This document shows positions 11,130 through 20,225 of a stretch of DNA of 64,000 bases, in pieces (within the stretch, counting starts at the first letter, position 1; each line of letters opens with the position of its first letter). This stretch comes from Phycisphaerales bacterium. Its GTDB lineage: Bacteria; Planctomycetota; Phycisphaerae; Phycisphaerales; UBA1924. The position numbers and the translations under genes are program-made. The notes beneath the pieces were generated by a model that was not told the DNA's origin, searched no databases, and worked only from the letters and a program-made list of their open reading frames with translations. Location of the stretch: positions 55,769 through 119,768 of the forward strand of contig JAJDDF010000003.1 of the NCBI GenBank assembly GCA_029260455.1, given 5' to 3'.

Positions 11130-12746
11130 ATGCGGACACAATGGATTGGTACAGGGCTGCGAATGGCGCTGCGTCGTCGCGTGCGGTGGCTTGGCGATGA
11201 ACGTGCGCGGGGGCAGGACGCGGGGGCGATTCAGCGTCGACAGTTACGTACGTTACTTGGACACGCGGCGACAACGGAAGTTGGTCGCGAGTTTGGTTTT
11301 GCGCGCCTTGCGGATTTGCCGGATGCTGAGATGGTGCCGGCGTATCGAGAGGCGATGCCCGTGGCGGATTATGAACGTCATCGGGCACAGATGGTGCGCA
11401 TGCGCGAGCAGGGTGAGGCGAATATCTGCTGGCCTGGCATCGTGCAGGACTGGGCGCAAACCTCAGGCACCACGGGGGGCGAAAAATATATTCCGGTAAC
11501 GCGGGAGATGATGGCTTCGAATCGCAAATCGGCGATGGATATCTTTGCGCACGCGATGCGTTTTGGGATGCGTCTTGAAGACATCTTTGCGGGGCGGCTT
11601 CTTTTTCTGGGCGGTTCGACAGATGTGACGGTCAATGAGCATGGCATTCGTACGGGCGATTTGTCCGGGCTTGTAACGCCTCTCATTGGCTGGCCTTTAT
11701 CCAAGGTGTATACGCCCGGTGCGGATGTGGCGCTGCTGGATCATTGGCCGACCAAGATTGAGCGCATCGCAACATTGACAGTGGATCAGGATGTGCGTTT
11801 TGTTTCCGGCATGGCATCATGGAGCCTTGTGCTCTTTGAGCGCATTGTAGAAATCGCACGAACGCAAGGGCGGGATGTCAGCACATTGCGCGATATCTGG
11901 CCAAAGATGCAGCTTTTTGTGCATGGCGGCGTGCGCTATGCGCCGTTTGATTCGCGCGTGCGGCGCGTGTGGTCGGGATCGGGTGATGTGAAGGATTCGG
12001 CGGCGGACATTCCATATCGCCTTGAGGTATACCCTGCGAGTGAGGGTTTTATTGCGCTGCAGGATCGCAGGGGTGAACCGTCGTTGCGCATGCATGTTGA
12101 CAATGGCATTTTCTTTGAGTTTGTTCCGGTGGAGACGATCAATGACGATGCGCCGCGGGCGTATATGTGCGATGAAGTCGAGCCCGGGCAACGGTATGTG
12201 GTTGTGATGACGACGTGCGCGGGGCTGTGGCGGTATGTGATTGGCGATGTTGTTGAATTTGATTGTGTGCCTCCTGATGGGCCGCCACGGATGCGCATTG
12301 TGGGTCGGCATCGTCATTTCATTAACGCGTTTGGTGAAAATCTGATCGTCGAAGAAATTGAGAGTGCGGTGGTGGCAGCGAGTGAGGCGGCGAGTGCCAT
12401 CATTGGCGAATTTACAGCGGGGCCGGTGTATCCGGGTGACGGGCAGCGCGGTGCGGTGGAACTTGTTCTTGAGTGGGCCGACGATGAAGCGCAGGTGTCA
12501 CGGTTTGTTGCTATTTTTGACGCGGAATTGAAGCGGCGTAATGTGGATTACACAACAAAGCGGACGGCGTCATTGGGGATGGGTCCACCCCGCGTGACGC
12601 GTGTGCCGATGGGGCGTTTTGATGCGTGGATGGCGTCTCGCGGGAAGCTTGGCGGACAGCACAAGGTGCCGCGATGTGCGAATCATCGAGAATATGTTGA
12701 TGCACTTGCACATGCTGGTGCGAGAGGCGTTGTGCAGGGGCCGTGA
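11130..12746 (+). CDS. GH3 auxin-responsive-promoter family protein
   Basis: The 538-residue protein has the features of the GH3 family: an N-terminal region ending in the ATP/AMP-binding motif QTSGTTGGEKYIPVT, a middle region with LFLGGSTDV, and a C-terminal YRYVIGDVVEF-like motif (here LWRYVIGDVVEF) followed by the hinge IVGRHRHFINAFGE. Plant GH3 enzymes adenylate acyl acids and couple them to amino acids; bacterial members are mostly uncharacterised. The link with the upstream hydrolase suggests acyl conjugation and hydrolysis, which is inference. Confidence 0.9.
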   Translation: MRTQWIGTGLRMALRRRVRWLGDERARGQDAGAIQRRQLRTLLGHAATTEVGREFGFARLADLPDAEMVPAYREAMPVADYERHRAQMVRMREQGEANICWPGIVQDWAQTSGTTGGEKYIPVTREMMASNRKSAMDIFAHAMRFGMRLEDIFAGRLLFLGGSTDVTVNEHGIRTGDLSGLVTPLIGWPLSKVYTPGADVALLDHWPTKIERIATLTVDQDVRFVSGMASWSLVLFERIVEIARTQGRDVSTLRDIWPKMQLFVHGGVRYAPFDSRVRRVWSGSGDVKDSAADIPYRLEVYPASEGFIALQDRRGEPSLRMHVDNGIFFEFVPVETINDDAPRAYMCDEVEPGQRYVVVMTTCAGLWRYVIGDVVEFDCVPPDGPPRMRIVGRHRHFINAFGENLIVEEIESAVVAASEAASAIIGEFTAGPVYPGDGQRGAVELVLEWADDEAQVSRFVAIFDAELKRRNVDYTTKRTASLGMGPPRVTRVPMGRFDAWMASRGKLGGQHKVPRCANHREYVDALAHAGARGVVQGP

Positions 12747-12847
12747 TGAGAAAATCTGCAAGGGGCGTGAAGCGCGGCGGGCCTGAAGCCGTATGATGAA
12801 TGGGTTCGTGCGGGCGGAGCTGGCATGAACTGTAAAGGGGATGAACG

Positions 12848-13417
12848 ATGAGCGGCAATCAGGGTGAGCTTCCTTTGGAAGATGGGCGAGCCGTCGCATA
12901 TGCGGCTACGGCGACACTTGAACAATGCGCATCGCTATTGCGCGTAGCAGAGGCAACGGTGTATTGCGCACCATCGCAGATCATGAGTAGTGCGACAATT
13001 GGTCAGCACGTGCGTCACAGTCTGGATCACTTTGCAGCGGCGCTTTCTGGCATACACAGTGACTGTGGGACGACAGGCGAGATAGATTATGATTCGCGCG
13101 AGCGAGGAACAGCTATCGAAAACGAGCCGAACACGGCGCTCGAATTGATTGATCGATTCATCGGAAAGCTTGAAAATCTTACGCCGGAAGAGTTGTGTGC
13201 GCCAGTGACTATTCGAGTGATGGTGTCTGGTGATGGCACAGGCGCAACACTTGGTTCAACGCTCGGGCGCGAGCTTGCCTTTGCCTCACATCATGCGATT
13301 CATCATCATGCGATGATTGGTGTGATCGCCCGCGAGCATGGCGTGGACGTTTCGTCGGATTTCGGCAAGGCGCCGTCGACGATCAATTATGAACACCATA
13401 TTGAGGCAGGATGCTGA
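12848..13417 (+). CDS. DinB-family protein
   Basis: A 189-residue protein with the spaced histidines of the DinB/YfiT four-helix fold: GQHVRHSLDHF in the first half and ASHHAIHHHAMIG in the second. These usually bind a divalent metal, and members include small-thiol-dependent transferases. ATG 12848 follows AAGGGGATGAACG. Seven bases separate it from the NRDE-like gene, so both are likely in one operon. Confidence 0.8.
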   Translation: MSGNQGELPLEDGRAVAYAATATLEQCASLLRVAEATVYCAPSQIMSSATIGQHVRHSLDHFAAALSGIHSDCGTTGEIDYDSRERGTAIENEPNTALELIDRFIGKLENLTPEELCAPVTIRVMVSGDGTGATLGSTLGRELAFASHHAIHHHAMIGVIAREHGVDVSSDFGKAPSTINYEHHIEAGC

Positions 13418-13423
13418 TTCGCA

Positions 13424-14197
13424 ATGTGCACCGTTACGATTATCAAGATGCAGGGCGATGGTCTTCGCATAGTTGAGAGCCGCGATGAATCGCCGCTGCG
13501 CGCTCCGGCGATTCCACCGGAGTTGCGTGTGATTGATGGTGTTCGTGTGCTTCTGCCTCTTGATGCCAAAGCGGGCGGAACATGGATCGCGGCCAACGAT
13601 CGCGGCGTTGTGATGACATTGCTCAATTTCAATCAGCGGCCGGCGAATGAAACGCTTCCAGGACGAACGTCGCGCGGGCAGGTGATTCTCGGCGCTGCGA
13701 GTTCGGATGATATTGATGGTGTGATGGCGAATACATCGGGGCTTGATCTTGGGGGGATGTCGCCGTTTCGCCTGGTTGCTGCGCAGGGTGAAACGATTCT
13801 TGAAGGGCGTTGGGATGGGCGCGATTTTGAAATCCGCCAGCACACATTGACGCGAGGAGTGGATGGAGCACCAGGTACGGCGTGCTTTGCAAGTTCCGGG
13901 CTTGGTGATGTGCTGGTCGCGCCGCGACTGGAACTTTGGAAAAAGTGGAGCATCGCGCGTGAAGTCACCAGTGCGTTGCAGGATGAATATCATCGGCACC
14001 AGTGGCCGGATCGACCAGAGATCAGTGTGAAGATGAAACGCGCCGAAGCGGAGACAGTGTCGATCACGACGGTCGAGGTGCGTCCAGATGATGCCATCGA
14101 GATGCGGTACTACACCGATGATCAATCCACGGCGTCACGAATGTCGTTGCGAGCGACCTCGTCGGTGAGTGCGCCGATGTCAGAGGTCACCGTGTGA
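13424..14197 (+). CDS. NRDE/TANGO2-like protein
   Basis: The N-terminus MCTVTI, the SRDE motif (family consensus NRDE), AGGTWIAAN and the TLLNFN segment place this 257-residue protein in the NRDE superfamily, whose members resemble N-terminal-nucleophile hydrolases with Cys2 as the likely nucleophile. Function is unsettled. The stop overlaps the GTG of the next gene by four bases (GTGA), indicating translational coupling with the hydrolase-DedA-ATP-grasp protein. Confidence 0.8.
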   Translation: MCTVTIIKMQGDGLRIVESRDESPLRAPAIPPELRVIDGVRVLLPLDAKAGGTWIAANDRGVVMTLLNFNQRPANETLPGRTSRGQVILGAASSDDIDGVMANTSGLDLGGMSPFRLVAAQGETILEGRWDGRDFEIRQHTLTRGVDGAPGTACFASSGLGDVLVAPRLELWKKWSIAREVTSALQDEYHRHQWPDRPEISVKMKRAEAETVSITTVEVRPDDAIEMRYYTDDQSTASRMSLRATSSVSAPMSEVTV

Positions 14198-16953
14198 CGA
14201 CGGAGGTTCCAGGAGCAGGACGCTCATGGAGGCGCGCGTTGCGCGCAGCGCGCGGTCATATCTTCCTCATCTATTTTTCGCTACTTTTGTTGTCGCATAT
14301 TGTGATTGCAGTGTGGAACCCGGATTTTTGGGTTGGGTATGTGCTGCCTCCAGAGACAGATCTGGTTGCGGTGCATACGCCGAAGATGCTTGATGATGGG
14401 CCTGCCCCCACAGGTGAAGCTGCGCTGACGCTCTGGCACTGGCCGCCCAATAGTTTAGGTGAAATGTATCGCGCCGATGCGCCGCCCCTGTTGATGTTGC
14501 ATGGCAGCCCATCGCAGGGGGCGCGCGACTATCGCAAGTTTGGACCGAAGCTCGCGGCGCTTGGTCGCGATGTGTATGCAATTGATCGCCCGGGGTTTGG
14601 CCATTCGAGTAAGTGGGTACCGAGCTATTCGATTGTTGCCAACGCGCGCTATGCGCTTGCGGCGATGGATGAACTGGGTCTTGATCGTGCGCACATTGTT
14701 GGGTGGTCACAATCGGGCGGCGTGGTGTTGCATATGGCGGACATCGCGCCGCAGCGCGTGGCGTCGGTCACGATGATTGGTGCGATTGGCATTCAAGAGG
14801 GTGAGGGATCGGGCAGTTACCGCTTTGAGCATGTGAAATATGGCATTGGGTATGCGCTTGTTGTGGTGTTGCCGGAGCTTGTGCCGCACTTCAATGTGAT
14901 TGGTGATCGCGCGGTTCGGCACGCATTTATTCGCGATTTTTGGGATTCGGATCAGCGTCCGTTGCGCGGCATCATGGAACGTCTTGAGGTGCCGACGCTT
15001 ATTCTTCATGGTCGGCATGATCCACTTGTGCCCGCGTGGGCGGCCGAGGAGCATCATCGCATTATCGGGCCAAGTCGTCTTGTGATGCTCGATGCCTCGC
15101 ATTTCTTTCCTTTTGGCCCACCGGCGGACAAAGCGATCAATACGTTGCTTGCAGCGCGTGCGCTCAGTGCATTTACCGCGCGCCATGACACGCAGGGGGT
15201 GCCGATCCGGCGCGGAGTCTCGGATTACGCGCCATCCCATGAGGGGCCTGCGACGATCGGCGGGTATCGAATTGATCAGACAACGCCCTGGTTTCTGATT
15301 GTTCTGGTGATTGTCATCGGTACGTTTGTGAGTGAAGACCTGACTGTGATTGCAGTGGGGTTGATGGTGGTTGCGGGGCGCATGGACTGGGGTGTGGCGC
15401 TGCTTGGGTGTGCTGCGGGCATTGCACTTGGCGATTACGGGCTGTGGGCGATTGGCCGATTTGGTGGGCGCAGACTTCTACGGATTCCGGGCGTGCGGCG
15501 TTTCGTTGGCGAAGCGGCGCTTGAACATTGGTCACATGTGCTTGAATTGCATACTGCCAAAGCGGTGATTTTGTCGCGTTGTTTGCCGGGCACGCGCGTA
15601 CCGATGTATATCGCGGCGGGGATGCTTGCCAATCGGTCGCGCCCGTTTTTGATATGGGTGACGATTGCGGTGGTGATCTGGACACCCATCTTGCTTGTGA
15701 TCACGATGACGGCGGGTCAACAGGTTCTCGGTTTTTTCAGTGAAGTCTTTCACGGTCCATGGGCATACATCGCGGCGTTTGCGGTGTTGTTCCTGCTGCT
15801 TCGCATAGCGAGTCTTGAAGCGACGAAGCTTGGGCGGCAGCGATTGAAGGCGGAAGCGAAGCTCCTGATCAGTCCGGAGTTTTGGCCCATGTGGTTGTTT
15901 TATATCCCGGTGCTGCCTTGGATTGCATGGCTCGGTGTGCGATATGGTCGGCGCGGTGGGCCGTTGGTGTTCACATGTGCCAATCCGGGATTTCCTGAGG
16001 GTGGCGGCGTGATTGGCGAGGAAAAATCACGTATTCTCGCAGGTTTTGGGCCACACCAGCGCGATGTGTTGCCATCTGTGCGCATTGATCAAGACGATCC
16101 TGCGGCGCGTGCCGCGGTGCTTGAGAAGGCGATGGCAGACCCAACGTGCGGCGTTGATGGGTATCCGGTGGTCCTCAAACCAGAAGAAGGTCAGCGCGGT
16201 TTCGCGGTGCGCGTGATCGAAGATCGCGCAGGCGCACTTGAGTATTTTGAGCATGCTCATGCGCCGGTGTTGGCGCAGGTGTATCACCCGGGGCCGGCGG
16301 AGTTTGGTGTTATGTGGGTGCGATCAACGAAAAATACAGGGCCGATGGATGACCAGCCGGGGTATATTTTTTCGATTACCCGCAAGACTTTTCCTGTTAT
16401 CACTGGTGATGGCAAGCGTACGATTGAAGAATTGATCTGGCATCATCCGCGGTATCGGATGCAAGCCAAGCTTTTCTTGAAACGAGTTGGTGCACAGCGC
16501 GATGAGGTGCTTGATGAAGGGCGCACGTTGCAGATTGCTCTCGCGGGCAATCACTCTCAGGGGACAATGTTTACCGATGGTGCGGATCTGATCACGCCTG
16601 AGTTGTCTGCCTGGATGGAGCAGCTTGCGACGTCGTATCGTGAGCCGGGCACGGGACGCCGGTTTGATTATGGGCGCATTGATGTGCGCTGCGCAAGTGA
16701 GGAAGCATTCCGACGGGCCGAGGGGCTCGGCGTGGTGGAGATCAACGGCACATCGAGTGAATCAACGAATCTGTATGACCCGAACAAGAATTTTTTCTGG
16801 ATGTATGGCGTGCTCATCCGCCAATGGTGGGTGCTCTTTGCCATTGGGGTGCGCCGGCGCGGTGAGGGAGTCAGGCCGATGGGCTTTCGTGAGCTTCTTC
16901 GGGTTATTCGAAGGCACCGTAAGGAGCGCCATGGCCCGCGAGTTGCAGATTAG
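14194..16953 (+). CDS. Alpha/beta hydrolase - DedA - ATP-grasp-like fusion, 919 aa
   Basis: Three modules are visible. After an N-terminal membrane anchor (residues about 22-42), an alpha/beta hydrolase domain spans about 90-330 with nucleophile Ser173 in GWSQSGG, Asp276 in GRHDPLVP and His303 in ASHFFPF. A DedA/SNARE-associated membrane domain follows at about 365-545 (FVSEDLTVIAVGLMV, SRCLPGTRVPMYIAAG). The C-terminal domain (about 590-880) has ATP-grasp features: YPVVLKPEEGQRGFAVRV with Lys662, and VEINGTSSES near the end. A membrane lipid or cell-envelope role is plausible but inferred. Starts with GTG overlapping the preceding stop. Confidence 0.85.
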   Translation: MTTEVPGAGRSWRRALRAARGHIFLIYFSLLLLSHIVIAVWNPDFWVGYVLPPETDLVAVHTPKMLDDGPAPTGEAALTLWHWPPNSLGEMYRADAPPLLMLHGSPSQGARDYRKFGPKLAALGRDVYAIDRPGFGHSSKWVPSYSIVANARYALAAMDELGLDRAHIVGWSQSGGVVLHMADIAPQRVASVTMIGAIGIQEGEGSGSYRFEHVKYGIGYALVVVLPELVPHFNVIGDRAVRHAFIRDFWDSDQRPLRGIMERLEVPTLILHGRHDPLVPAWAAEEHHRIIGPSRLVMLDASHFFPFGPPADKAINTLLAARALSAFTARHDTQGVPIRRGVSDYAPSHEGPATIGGYRIDQTTPWFLIVLVIVIGTFVSEDLTVIAVGLMVVAGRMDWGVALLGCAAGIALGDYGLWAIGRFGGRRLLRIPGVRRFVGEAALEHWSHVLELHTAKAVILSRCLPGTRVPMYIAAGMLANRSRPFLIWVTIAVVIWTPILLVITMTAGQQVLGFFSEVFHGPWAYIAAFAVLFLLLRIASLEATKLGRQRLKAEAKLLISPEFWPMWLFYIPVLPWIAWLGVRYGRRGGPLVFTCANPGFPEGGGVIGEEKSRILAGFGPHQRDVLPSVRIDQDDPAARAAVLEKAMADPTCGVDGYPVVLKPEEGQRGFAVRVIEDRAGALEYFEHAHAPVLAQVYHPGPAEFGVMWVRSTKNTGPMDDQPGYIFSITRKTFPVITGDGKRTIEELIWHHPRYRMQAKLFLKRVGAQRDEVLDEGRTLQIALAGNHSQGTMFTDGADLITPELSAWMEQLATSYREPGTGRRFDYGRIDVRCASEEAFRRAEGLGVVEINGTSSESTNLYDPNKNFFWMYGVLIRQWWVLFAIGVRRRGEGVRPMGFRELLRVIRRHRKERHGPRVAD

Positions 16954-17051
16954 TACGTTGTTTGCGATTTTGAGGTAGCGGCGCGGGCGCGAGCGGGCAA
17001 TGATGTTGCAGTCTGCACGAATTCAAGAGTGTTGGGTAGGAGTGGCATGAG

Positions 17052-17456
17052 ATGGCGGTCCGCATGGAGTTAGCGCGAATCCTGATCTGTGAGCTGCGCG
17101 ACTTGCAGGTCATTGAACTGCAGGAAGTGGGGGGCGATCGGCGCTTTCCCATATTGATCGGACTTGCAGAGGCAGAGGCGATTCGCAGGCGCTTTCAGGG
17201 AGACATATTGAAGCGCCCATTGACGCATGAACTGCTGGCGTCAGTGATTGATTCGCTTGGAGGAAAGCTGGAGTCGGTCACGATTCATGATCTTGCAGAA
17301 CACACTTTTTATGCGAAGCTGACGATCCATCGTCCGAATGGCGATGTGCTGGACGTCGATTCGCGCCCGAGTGATGCCATCGCCCTTGGTGCGGCGACCA
17401 ATGTCCCTATCTATGTTGAAGACCATGTGCTTGATGAGGCGCAAGCCGAGCTATGA
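17052..17456 (+). CDS. Bifunctional nuclease-family protein (DUF151)
   Basis: The 134-residue sequence matches the DUF151/bifunctional nuclease family: FPILIGLAEAEAI, the central LGGKLESVTIHDL, and the signature SRPSDAIALG near the C-terminus. Plant homologues have nuclease activity; bacterial roles are not settled. It overlaps the next gene truD by four bases (ATGA). The gene starts about 100 bp after the large fusion gene. Confidence 0.9.
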   Translation: MAVRMELARILICELRDLQVIELQEVGGDRRFPILIGLAEAEAIRRRFQGDILKRPLTHELLASVIDSLGGKLESVTIHDLAEHTFYAKLTIHRPNGDVLDVDSRPSDAIALGAATNVPIYVEDHVLDEAQAEL

Positions 17457-18820
17457 AGGCACATCAAGAGCCTGCGCCGGATCATGCCGAATTGAGTGGT
17501 GTTGCTTCAGTTTCTCTTGTTGGCGGTGGCTATCTCACGGGTGATATTCCGGGTACGGGCGGGCATATCAAAGCGAGAGAATCCGATTTTCTTGTTGAAG
17601 AGATTCCGCTCTATGAACCCGAGGGTGCGGGCGAACACATTTATTTGATGATCGAGAAGACAGGTCTTGCGACCAATGAACTGCTTGACATTGTCGCGCG
17701 CCACTTTGGCGTGCGTCCAAAGCACATCGGGTATGCGGGCATGAAAGACAAGCGTGCGATCACACGGCAGGTGATTTCTGTGCATGTGCCGGGGCGTTCA
17801 CCGGATGATTTTCCGATGCTGCAACACGATGGTGTGCAGGTCTTGAGTGCGGAGCTGCACGTCAACAAATTGCGGCGCGGGCATCTCAAAGGCAATCGGT
17901 TTGCGGTGTATATTCGCGGCGTTGAGCCAACGCGCGTGCTTGATGCAGAGCGTGTGATGCGTGTGCTTTGCGAGCGCGGGATGCCGAACTTCTTTGGGCC
18001 GCAACGCTTTGGTGCGCGATACAACAACCATACCCTCGGGCGAATGTATCTTATGCGGTGCCACCGTGATGTATTGGATACGCTGCTTGGTCCTGATGCA
18101 TCGGTTGCGGATCGGAATATCGAAGCGCGACAGGCGTATGCTGATGGGAAATATGCAGAGGCACTTGCGCTCACGCCCCATGGGCAACGCGCTGAGCGCG
18201 AGGCGCTGCGAGCGCTCGCACGCGGGCGACGCCCGGCGGAGGCGGTGAACTCAGTCAATGAAATGCAGCGTGCGTTCTGGATCACAGCGTTTCAAAGTGT
18301 CATCTTCAATCGTGTGTGCGCTCGGCGGATTGAACAGGGCATCTTCGATTCGTTTGTTGTTGGTGATGTTGCAGCGCGCCATGCGGCGAGTGGATTGTTT
18401 TGTATTGATGAGGCAACGCTTCAAGACGCTGTAACTGAAGAGCGCAGGACCCGACAGGAAATCAGTCCGACCGGGCCACTTTGGGGCATTTCAATGATGG
18501 AAGCGCAGGGTGAGATTGGCGCGATGGAGCAGGAAGAGTTGGCGCGTGAGGGTGTGCCGATGGAGCCTTTGGCGTGGGCCGCGAAGGCGTTTGGAAGTCA
18601 ACTTGCGGGGTCGCGCCGTCCGTTGCGCGTGCCGGTGAGCGAGCCGCATCTGGAGGCGGGGGTGGATGAGCACGGCTCATTCATCCGGTGCGCCTTTGAA
18701 TTGCCGCCTGGGGCCTACGCAACGATGGTGATGCGCGAAATTATGAAGGTCTTCCCACTTGAATGGGAAGAGCCTTTTTCAGATGCTGCGTGCGCGGGTA
18801 CAACTCGCGCGAGTGATTGA
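17453..18820 (+). CDS. truD: tRNA pseudouridine(13) synthase TruD
   Basis: Makes pseudouridine 13 in tRNA-Glu and related tRNAs. The TruD signatures are present: ESDFLVEE near residue 43, then GYAGMKDKRAIT with the catalytic Asp, and NFFGPQRFG. The insertion (TRUD) domain lies roughly at residues 190-380. The 455-residue length is longer than the E. coli protein but usual for the wider family. Its ATG overlaps the upstream stop codon. Confidence 0.95.
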   Translation: MKAHQEPAPDHAELSGVASVSLVGGGYLTGDIPGTGGHIKARESDFLVEEIPLYEPEGAGEHIYLMIEKTGLATNELLDIVARHFGVRPKHIGYAGMKDKRAITRQVISVHVPGRSPDDFPMLQHDGVQVLSAELHVNKLRRGHLKGNRFAVYIRGVEPTRVLDAERVMRVLCERGMPNFFGPQRFGARYNNHTLGRMYLMRCHRDVLDTLLGPDASVADRNIEARQAYADGKYAEALALTPHGQRAEREALRALARGRRPAEAVNSVNEMQRAFWITAFQSVIFNRVCARRIEQGIFDSFVVGDVAARHAASGLFCIDEATLQDAVTEERRTRQEISPTGPLWGISMMEAQGEIGAMEQEELAREGVPMEPLAWAAKAFGSQLAGSRRPLRVPVSEPHLEAGVDEHGSFIRCAFELPPGAYATMVMREIMKVFPLEWEEPFSDAACAGTTRASD

Positions 18821-18835
18821 TGAACTCTGGCAGGT

Positions 18836-20188
18836 TTATCGCGACCCGGAAGATTGTTGCGAAGGCAGAATCCCCAGCTGGCGGTACTTCTCGCGATATT
18901 TCTTGTCGAGCGCCGTTTGCTTGCTGTTGAGATCAATTTCGCGCCCATCGATGAAGGCCATTTCAATCTGTGAAATGATGTCCAGTGGATTGCCATCGGT
19001 GATGATCAGTGTCGCGGCTTTGCCATTTTCAAGTGAACCGATGCGATCGCCCACGCCAAGCAGTTCGGCGGCGGACAACGTCACCGCGCGAATTGCAGCG
19101 TCTTCAGGCAAGCCATACGCCACCGCGAGACCTGCCTGATACGGCAAGCTGCGTTCGTGTGCGGTCTCATCACCAGATGCGAGACACCACATGACACCAG
19201 CAGTTTCCAGACGAAGCGGCAATGTGAACGGTGCGTCATACGCCTTGTCGCGACGGCCCGGCAGGCGGTGCGTGCCGGTGATGATGACGCCGATCTTGTG
19301 ACGAAGAAGCAAATGAGTGCATTTGTCTGCATCACGACCGCCAACGATGACGGCTTTCAGGTTGTGATGCGCTGCCCATGACACGGCGCTTTGCATCTGT
19401 TCCAGTTCATTGGCGCGGATGAACACGGGCGTGTCGCCATGCATTGCAGGAAGCATGGCGTCAAAGCGCACATCTGTTGGCAATGAACTGTCAGCGCTTC
19501 GCGCGTCGGCATAGGCTTCAGCGGCATCAAACATCTCATCAATTTTTGCAAGGCGTTCCTTAGCGCGTTTGAGTTGTTCTTCTGGAGTTTGCTGCATCCA
19601 CCATGCTGTGATCGGGCGCATGTTGGGCCAGTTGACGACAAGGCCAGCATCGGCGCTGATCGCAAGATCTTCCCAGGTCCACCCGTCCATGCGAATGACA
19701 GCTGCGCGCCCGGGTATGGCACCGCCTTGTGGGAGCACGCCGCAGGTCAGGATTCCGTTTGCTCGTGTGACGGGAATAATTGTTGAGTCCGGATTGACCG
19801 CAACCGCTGCACGAACTTCAGGCGTGATGTCGCCGGCTTCAGAAGAATCATGCGTTGCGCGCACCGCGCCAATTTCGGTGAGGCCCATGATGGTGTCGGC
19901 ACCAATCAGACCGGGATACACGTGCTTGCCCGTCGCGTTAATCACGCGAGCACCGCGTGTTCTCGGGGCGCGACCCGCGCCCACTTCGCGGATCACGCCG
20001 TTCTCAAAGACGACATATCCATTGCGAATGATGGGCCCGGCGACGGTGTGTACTGTTGCCCCGGTGATCACGATTGGCGCTCGCTGCGGGGGCGCAGAAA
20101 TGCCAAGATCTTGAGCATGTGCGGCGGTGGCGAGCAGGCATGCGGTTGTAACAATCGTTGCGAGAAGCGTTGTTGCGATATTTTTCAT
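18836..20188 (-). CDS. Secreted amidohydrolase-like protein, metal ligands lost
   Basis: The start at 20188 has AAGGA upstream and begins a signal peptide (MKNIATTLLATIV to THAAHAQ-like end, here AAHAQ). The overall fold is amidohydrolase: a small beta domain (TVHTVAGPIIRNGYVVFENG), VNATGK-like turn (INATGKHVYPGLI) and the C-terminal LENGKAATLIITDGNPL. But the usual D-x-H-x-H is G-A-D-T-I-M, and the later His and Asp positions read IRANE, VGGRD and ASGDE. It is probably a non-catalytic partner of the enzyme encoded 37 bp upstream. Confidence 0.8.
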   Translation of the reverse strand: MKNIATTLLATIVTTACLLATAAHAQDLGISAPPQRAPIVITGATVHTVAGPIIRNGYVVFENGVIREVGAGRAPRTRGARVINATGKHVYPGLIGADTIMGLTEIGAVRATHDSSEAGDITPEVRAAVAVNPDSTIIPVTRANGILTCGVLPQGGAIPGRAAVIRMDGWTWEDLAISADAGLVVNWPNMRPITAWWMQQTPEEQLKRAKERLAKIDEMFDAAEAYADARSADSSLPTDVRFDAMLPAMHGDTPVFIRANELEQMQSAVSWAAHHNLKAVIVGGRDADKCTHLLLRHKIGVIITGTHRLPGRRDKAYDAPFTLPLRLETAGVMWCLASGDETAHERSLPYQAGLAVAYGLPEDAAIRAVTLSAAELLGVGDRIGSLENGKAATLIITDGNPLDIISQIEMAFIDGREIDLNSKQTALDKKYREKYRQLGILPSQQSSGSR

Positions 20189-20225
20189 GGTGTTTTCCTT
20201 GTGGAGATGGCCTTTATGAAGATGA

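Noticed and set aside
13286..14125. Minus-strand frame of 279 residues inside the NRDE-like gene
   Set aside because: Shadow frame with His/Arg-rich composition.
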